DNA of 64,000 bases from Shewanella sp. CG12_big_fil_rev_8_21_14_0_65_47_15. Its GTDB lineage: Bacteria; Pseudomonadota; Gammaproteobacteria; Enterobacterales; Shewanellaceae. The first letter of the stretch is position 1. Each line of letters begins with the position of its first letter. A model generated the notes under the pieces. It saw nothing but the letters and a program-made list of their open reading frames with translations. It was not told the DNA's origin and searched no databases. Positions 58,303 through 64,000 of this stretch are shown piece by piece. The position numbers and the translations under genes were made by a program. Where the stretch lies: assembly GCF_002783505.1 (NCBI RefSeq), contig NZ_PFGL01000002.1:1529-65528 (forward strand), given 5' to 3'.

Positions 58303-59309
58303 AAAAACTCATTATCATCGCCAGTTCAACCCTGTTGACCTTGCTCACCTTAGCTTGCTTGGCTGGCTATTGGGGCTACCAGACTATTATCGATTACAGC
58401 CAAACCCCACTGGGCTTAACTGAACCCAAAGAACTCACCATCGCCCGTGGCACTAGCGTAAATCAGTTAGCTTCACAGTTGGAGGCTGACGGGGTGATCA
58501 AGACAACGTGGAAACTTAAGTGGTTACTCAAGTTTCGCCCTGAGCTGGCAAAAATCCGCACCGGCCTGTATGAGATGGCACCATCACAGACCATTGTCGA
58601 TTTACTCAATGATTTAGTGGCGGGTAAGGTTAAAACCTTTAGTCTGACTCTGGTCGAAGGAAAAACCATTGCCGAGTGGGAGCAACAACTCGCCAGCGCG
58701 CCCCATTTACAATTGACCCCTGAAGTATTTAGCGCCGTATTGATGGAGCAGGGGGATGACTCAGCACTGCCCGAGGGCAAGTTTTTCCCCGATACTTACC
58801 ATTACACCGCTGACAGTGATGCCAAGGTGCTGCTAACCCAAAGTTATCAAATGATGGCGCAGGAACTCGCCAAAGCCTGGGCGGAGCGTGTGCCTGGTTT
58901 ACCGCTAAAGTCGCCTTACCAAATGCTGATCTTGGCTTCGATTGTTGAAAAGGAAACCGGTCAAGCCTTCGAGCGCGAACAAATAGCGGGTGTCTTTATC
59001 AATCGACTGAATCTTGGCATGAAATTACAGACGGATCCGACAGTCATTTACGGCATGGGAGACAGATTTAAAGGCAATATCACCCGTAAGGATTTAGTCG
59101 AAGATACGCCGTTTAACACCTATCGTATTTTCGGTTTGCCGCCAACACCGATTGCTGCGCCCAGCAAAGCTTCCTTACTTGCTGTGTCTAAACCCGCTAA
59201 GGTGAGTTACTTATATTTCGTGTCGCGCAACGATGGCACTCATGTGTTTTCGAGTACCTTAGAAGAGCATAACCGCGCCGTCGATATTTATCAGAGAAAG
59301 AAAAAATGA
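58299..59309 (+). CDS. mltG: Endolytic murein transglycosylase MltG
   Basis: '[43 protein letters not shown]'. Confidence 0.97.
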   Translation: MKKLIIIASSTLLTLLTLACLAGYWGYQTIIDYSQTPLGLTEPKELTIARGTSVNQLASQLEADGVIKTTWKLKWLLKFRPELAKIRTGLYEMAPSQTIVDLLNDLVAGKVKTFSLTLVEGKTIAEWEQQLASAPHLQLTPEVFSAVLMEQGDDSALPEGKFFPDTYHYTADSDAKVLLTQSYQMMAQELAKAWAERVPGLPLKSPYQMLILASIVEKETGQAFEREQIAGVFINRLNLGMKLQTDPTVIYGMGDRFKGNITRKDLVEDTPFNTYRIFGLPPTPIAAPSKASLLAVSKPAKVSYLYFVSRNDGTHVFSSTLEEHNRAVDIYQRKKK

Positions 59310-59935
59310 CCCAAGCATCCGCCAAATTCATCGTTGTTGAAGGACTTGAAGGCGCTGGTAAATCGAGTGCAATCGCCCTTATTCGCGATTTTATCGAGAA
59401 GCACACTGGTCTTGCCCCTGTTTGTACCCGTGAGCCGGGGGGCACGCCACTGGCCGAACGTATCCGCGACTTAGTGAAAATTGCCGATCCAAGCGATCCC
59501 CTGTGTGATGAGTCCGAATGCCTACTTATTTATGCCGCCAGAGCCCAGTTGATCGCCAATGTGATCAAACCAGCCCTTGCGCAAGGAAAGTGGGTGCTTG
59601 GGGATAGGCACAATTTGTCCTCCTTAGCCTACCAAGGTGGAGGGCGCGGCTTGATGCCCTTAGTCGAAGCCGTCAGTCACGCGACCCTAAAAGGCTTTAA
59701 GCCCGATCTGACGCTTTATCTCGATCTCGATCCTAAGCTTGGACTTCAACGCGCCGCGAAGCGGGGCGAACTCGATAGAATCGAGCAGCAAGCGATTGAT
59801 TTTTTTGAGAGGGCTCGGGCAACTTACCTTAGACTTGCCAGTGAAGATGACAGCATCATCGTTATCGATGCGAGTCAAACCATGGCCGAGGTTCATAAGG
59901 ATATCTTGGCCGTGTTACAGGCAATGGCATGGTAG
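59306..59935 (+). CDS. tmk: Thymidylate kinase
   Basis: '[19 protein letters not shown]', '[17 protein letters not shown]'. Confidence 0.97.
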   Translation: MTQASAKFIVVEGLEGAGKSSAIALIRDFIEKHTGLAPVCTREPGGTPLAERIRDLVKIADPSDPLCDESECLLIYAARAQLIANVIKPALAQGKWVLGDRHNLSSLAYQGGGRGLMPLVEAVSHATLKGFKPDLTLYLDLDPKLGLQRAAKRGELDRIEQQAIDFFERARATYLRLASEDDSIIVIDASQTMAEVHKDILAVLQAMAW

Positions 59936-60885
59936 CCAATAACGGCTTTGATGTGTTAACCCTACCTTGGCTTGATGTGCCAAGGCAGGCATTTTTAACA
60001 CAGTTACGATCTCACCAAATACCGCATGCTCAGTTAGTAGGGATAGATTCTGCCTATGGTGGGGAATTGCTGAGTGTGTTTATGGCCCGCGCCGCCATGT
60101 GCCTGCAACCTAAGGCGGTGGGAGCCTGTGGTCTATGCAAGTCGTGTCAATTATTCGATGCGGGGAATCATCCCGATTTCTATCAAATTGAAGCCGATGG
60201 CAACCAAATCAAAGTCGATCAAATTCGTGAGCTTTGTATGCGACTCACTGCGACGGCGCAGCAAAGTGGTCGACGTGTGGCGATTATTCACCATAGTGAG
60301 CGGCTTAACTCTGCTGCCGCGAATGCGCTACTTAAAACCCTCGAAGAGCCGGGTAAAGACACCTTACTGCTGTTACATTCAGATACGCCCGCACGTTTAA
60401 TGGCGACGATCAGTAGTCGTTGCCAACGACTTTCCTTTGTGGCGCCGTCTAACGCTTTGATCAAAAACTGGTTAATTCAACAATGCCAGATCCAGGAGGA
60501 CGTGACTTGGTGTTTGAGTGTGGTGGGTGGCCCATTAAAGCTGGCCGAAAGTTTGTCTACTGAGGGTGCTCAACCGAGCCGTTATCAGGTTTTGCTGCAA
60601 TTTCGCAAAGATTGGGCGCAAAGTTTGTCGTCCGGTCATCTGTGTGCTAGTTTGTTAACAATTAGTGAACAACAAATAATTGATGCACTTAAGGTTTTAT
60701 ACCTGCTTTTACGACAAATTTTATTGAAGAACAGCCACCAAGATGCGTTTATCCAGGCGCAAATAGGGAGTTTGGCGGCAAAGATCATGGGAATGTGTCA
60801 TAGCTTAAGTACAATGCCGACCGTCAATTATTTGGGCTTGTGTCAAAGTTATGTCTTAGAATATAAAGAAATAACAAATAAGTAG
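59929..60885 (+). CDS. holB: DNA polymerase III subunit delta'
   Basis: '[36 protein letters not shown]', '[40 protein letters not shown]'. Confidence 0.95.
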   Translation: MVANNGFDVLTLPWLDVPRQAFLTQLRSHQIPHAQLVGIDSAYGGELLSVFMARAAMCLQPKAVGACGLCKSCQLFDAGNHPDFYQIEADGNQIKVDQIRELCMRLTATAQQSGRRVAIIHHSERLNSAAANALLKTLEEPGKDTLLLLHSDTPARLMATISSRCQRLSFVAPSNALIKNWLIQQCQIQEDVTWCLSVVGGPLKLAESLSTEGAQPSRYQVLLQFRKDWAQSLSSGHLCASLLTISEQQIIDALKVLYLLLRQILLKNSHQDAFIQAQIGSLAAKIMGMCHSLSTMPTVNYLGLCQSYVLEYKEITNK

Positions 60886-60891
60886 CATGCC

Positions 60892-61218
60892 ATGGTAGAT
60901 CTCGTCGTTAATTTTGATACGTTACATCAGCTGTACCGCGCCTATATGCCTTTTATTAAGCCCGCGGGCTTGTTTGTCACAACCAGTGAGAGCCACTATC
61001 TAGGTCAGCCACTGACCATTGCCTATCGTTTGCCTGGGGCGACTACCACCAATGAATTTCGTGGTGTAGTAGTATGGATCAATCCCTTAGGTGCTTCGGG
61101 TGGCCGTCCTGTGGGTATTGGCATTAAAATTGTTTCTGAACCCGACAGTCATAAACACCATATCGAAAAGCTGCTTTCCCGTGAGCTTGCTTCTGGTGAT
61201 TTAACCTGCACTATGTAG
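60892..61218 (+). CDS. pilZ: PilZ domain protein (type IV pilus PilZ type)
   Basis: 'LYRAYMPFIKPAGLFVTTSESHYLGQPLTIAYRLPG...FRGVVVWINPLGASGGRPVGIGIKI'; between holB and tatD. Confidence 0.88.
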   Translation: MVDLVVNFDTLHQLYRAYMPFIKPAGLFVTTSESHYLGQPLTIAYRLPGATTTNEFRGVVVWINPLGASGGRPVGIGIKIVSEPDSHKHHIEKLLSRELASGDLTCTM

Positions 61219-61309
61219 CTTTTGGGAGCGTTAGGGCGCTAGGCATTTGACCTCGATCCCTTGGCTGGGTATCCTTGTCGTCCTTTTGTTATTCAGCTTG
61301 GAAATCCCT

Positions 61310-62098
61310 GTGCTTATTGATTCACACTGCCATCTCGATCGCTTGAAAGCGGCGCCCGATCAACAAACCCTAGAACATATTCTGGCCAGCGCGAAAGCCC
61401 GTGGCGTGGACTATATGTTGTGCGTCAACGTGCGCCAGCAGGGATTTGAATCGATGCGAGATAAAGTTGCAGCCTTCGATCAGGTATTTTTATCATCGGG
61501 CGTGCATCCATTAGACGTTAAAGAAGGCCTCGATGTTGAGCAAATTCGCCGCTTTGCCACCGATCCTAAAGTGGTCGCGATTGGGGAAACGGGTCTAGAT
61601 TATTTTTATGCCGACGAAACTAAGTTGCTGCAACAACAATGCTTTGAGCAACAGATTGCCCTCGCGGTCGAAGTGAATAAACCTTTGATTGTTCATACCC
61701 GTGATGCACGTGAAGATACTATCACTATGCTTAAGCAGGGCAACGCGGATAACGTTGGCGGCGTACTGCATTGCTTTACTGAAAACTGGGAAATGGCGAA
61801 AGCGGCGATAGACCTTGGTTTTTACATTTCAGTATCAGGCATAGTCACCTTTAAAAATGCCGGTGAACTGCGTACCGTGATCCGTAAAGTGCCGCAGGAT
61901 CGCCTGCTGGTTGAAACGGATTCGCCCTATTTGGCGCCTATTCCACACCGTGGACAAGAAAATCAACCCGCCTATGTGCGCGATGTGGCTGAGTTTGTGG
62001 CCGAACTGAGAGGTGAACGTTACGAAGCGCTTGCCGAATATACGAGCAATAACTTCTTTAATTTATTCAAAGATGCGGCGCGTTTAGTCGGCCGTTAG
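61310..62098 (+). CDS. TatD family metal-dependent hydrolase (YcfH-like)
   Basis: 'LIDSHCHLDRLK', 'AIGETGLDYFY', 'VLHCFTENWEMAKAAIDLGFYISVSGIVTFKNA', 'LLVETDSPYLAPIPHRGQENQPAYV'; GTG 61310 preferred. Confidence 0.95.
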   Translation: MLIDSHCHLDRLKAAPDQQTLEHILASAKARGVDYMLCVNVRQQGFESMRDKVAAFDQVFLSSGVHPLDVKEGLDVEQIRRFATDPKVVAIGETGLDYFYADETKLLQQQCFEQQIALAVEVNKPLIVHTRDAREDTITMLKQGNADNVGGVLHCFTENWEMAKAAIDLGFYISVSGIVTFKNAGELRTVIRKVPQDRLLVETDSPYLAPIPHRGQENQPAYVRDVAEFVAELRGERYEALAEYTSNNFFNLFKDAARLVGR

Positions 62099-62144
62099 CT
62101 TCAAATGCTTTGCCCCTCGCTATGGGATTGGGTGATTGCCAGCA

Positions 62145-62172
62145 CTGAGGCATAAAGGCTGAGGCATAAAGG
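62145..62172. repeat. Two-copy 14-bp tandem repeat (ctgaggcataaagg)
   Basis: ctgaggcataaagg|ctgaggcataaagg, followed by partial copy cattggcataaa. Confidence 0.9.
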
Positions 62173-62180
62173 CATTGGCA

Positions 62181-62217
62181 TAAAAAAAGGCCCAAAACGA
62201 TTCAGCTGTTTGGGCCT
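62181..62217 (-). terminator. Probable terminator for rsmF
   Basis: Minus strand: aggcccaaacagctgaatcgttttgggccttttttta hairpin plus T-run. Confidence 0.78.
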
Positions 62218-62366
62218 AGGGGAATGGCTCGTTGAGGAGCCGTGCGCTACAGGTGAAAGCGCCATGCAGTGCGCTTTACAATAGACTCAGTGTAGTTGAG
62301 CTTTGACCTTAGAGGCATTTTCTCCTTCCCCTTTTTTAGGTTATTTATCGCTAAAAAACAGCAGAA

Positions 62367-63827
62367 CTATAACGATTTTGTCTGTTCCGGCAGCAGTAAC
62401 ACTTTATCTTTCACTAAGTCTCTGGGCAGATTGTTTTTTAACTTATTGCCTAAATGTTTCGCCATGCCTAATGGTGCGCCACCATAACAGACGATCACTT
62501 CACCTTGGGCTTTGCCTGCGGTAGCTAAGGGAATATCCCGTCCCATCAAATATTCTTTCGCTTCAACATCGCTCACATCGACCGTTTTTGCCGCTGGGCT
62601 AAGCTGTTTTCCTGCTAACGCGATAATCGCTTCATGGCGGACTTTAAAACCGTGCTTACTGTTATCGGCGAGTTTAATACCAATACGTTGAAAGCGCATA
62701 CGACCGATAAAAGCGTTGAATTCATGCGGAAATAGCCAGAATTCATCATCGCGAACCATGATGAGTTCGTCTGGTAAGCTGATGCCTAAATCCTGCTGAA
62801 AATAGTCTTTTATCCCTTGGGCTTGTTTCACTGATGCTGGGACAAAGGGGAAATTTTTCTGCAATGTAGGCTCTGGCTGTAACCGTGGCACTGAGAAGGT
62901 TTTGGTTAATTTTGCGACGAAAAAACCTTCACTGTCGTAAATCTGCGGCCAGACATGCAAGAAGCCTTCGGCAGTCGTGGCTCGCTCAGCGCCATTAAAT
63001 AAATCACTTAAGGATTCAAATTGCACGGCATCGCCATAGACTTGCTTTAAATACTCGCACACGCCTTGGTTTTCGAGGCGGTTCAAGGTGCAGGTTGAAT
63101 AAACTAAACTGCCGCCGGGTTTCAGGGCGAGAAACGCCGATTCGATTAAGGCTTTTTGGGTTTCGCTAATCGCCAGTACATCGTCTAGGCTCCAGTGTTT
63201 TAGCGCATCGGCATCTTTACGCACTGTGCCTTCACCGCCACAGGGTGCATCGATAAGCACGGCATCGAAACTTTCGTACAGGTATTCGCCAAAAACACGA
63301 CCATCGAAGTGGGTGAGAGCGCAGTGGCTCGCACCCATGCGCAACACATTGGCGTGCAATACTTTCACGCGGCTGGCGGAATATTCATTAGCGACTAATA
63401 AGCCTTGATTATTCATTAACGCCGCCATTTGAGTGGTTTTAGAGCCGGGCGCGGAGGCGAGATCGAGCACACATTGCCACTTTGCACTAGTCGTAAATGC
63501 ACTAGGCGTAAAAAGTGCGGTCGGTGGCAACATAGAGCTGGCTTCTTGAATGTAGAATAGGCCCTGAATGTGCTCTAAGGCATTGCCGAGTTGTTCTTCT
63601 TCATCATAGCTGATCCAAAATCCGTCTTCACACCAAGGAATAGGATCAAACGTCCAGCCCTTAGGTTGCATCAGAGTCTTAAAGTCGTCGCTGCTGATTT
63701 TTAAGGTATTGACCCGAATTGAACGTCTAAGCGGCCTGTCGCAGGCGGCAATAAACTCGTCCATGGATAAATGGGCTGGGAGTTCCTGGGTGATTGTATC
63801 GATAAAATTTTGATTTAATTGAACCAT
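62367..63827 (-). CDS. rsmF: 16S rRNA (cytosine(1407)-C(5))-methyltransferase RsmF
   Basis: 'LDLASAPGSKTTQMAALMNNQG', 'IDAPCGGEGTVRKD', 'LVYSTCTLNRLENQGVCEYL'; ATG 63827 (MVQLNQNFIDTI) preferred. Confidence 0.94.
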   Translation of the reverse strand: MVQLNQNFIDTITQELPAHLSMDEFIAACDRPLRRSIRVNTLKISSDDFKTLMQPKGWTFDPIPWCEDGFWISYDEEEQLGNALEHIQGLFYIQEASSMLPPTALFTPSAFTTSAKWQCVLDLASAPGSKTTQMAALMNNQGLLVANEYSASRVKVLHANVLRMGASHCALTHFDGRVFGEYLYESFDAVLIDAPCGGEGTVRKDADALKHWSLDDVLAISETQKALIESAFLALKPGGSLVYSTCTLNRLENQGVCEYLKQVYGDAVQFESLSDLFNGAERATTAEGFLHVWPQIYDSEGFFVAKLTKTFSVPRLQPEPTLQKNFPFVPASVKQAQGIKDYFQQDLGISLPDELIMVRDDEFWLFPHEFNAFIGRMRFQRIGIKLADNSKHGFKVRHEAIIALAGKQLSPAAKTVDVSDVEAKEYLMGRDIPLATAGKAQGEVIVCYGGAPLGMAKHLGNKLKNNLPRDLVKDKVLLLPEQTKSL

Positions 63828-64000
63828 TGATTTCATTGAACCATAGGAAAATAGACTGTGTATCAACTGGCGCCAGTATACCATAATCCCTTATTGGGTC
63901 TGAGATTTTATCCCAAGTGCCTCAGCGGTTTTGGTGATTTAAGGTTTATGCACTGGCGATTTCTGCAATATTGGAATACGTCGCCATAACGCTAGCACTC

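Overview
This 64 kb window looks like ordinary gammaproteobacterial chromosome, with protein content most like Shewanella (taxon is inferred from proteins, not searched). It is nearly all core/housekeeping coding sequence. I see no prophage, transposase, CRISPR array, rRNA or tRNA. Main blocks: rnk, GNAT, fur, cobB, a CorA-like transporter, an HD-GYP protein and a PhoPQ-like pair; a DAACS symporter, a large Ig-like lipoprotein with EF-hand-like loops, astB, topA and cysB; an orphan LuxR-type regulator and a large modular GH18 chitinase; a PEP-node cluster (DAHP synthase, PSRP, ppsA) and a YdiJ-type FAD/Fe-S dehydrogenase; leucine dehydrogenase; roxA-purB-hflD-mnmA-nudJ-rluE with a divergent monomeric icd; an N-degron cluster (cspD, clpS, clpA, infA, bpt, aat); metG; and apbC-udk-dcd-pabC-mltG-tmk-holB-pilZ-tatD, then rsmF. 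I did not find a convincing new multi-gene system. The most useful leads are regulatory or syntenic: a LiuR-like operator upstream of leucine dehydrogenase, a HexR-like operator between PSRP and ppsA, terminator hairpins directly abutting the starts of roxA and a DUF1285 gene, a 15-bp palindrome upstream of cysB, a nested inverted repeat near 3.25-3.33 kb, in-place replacement of the icd type, and PhoPQ relocated relative to the E. coli purB-phoPQ-roxA order.
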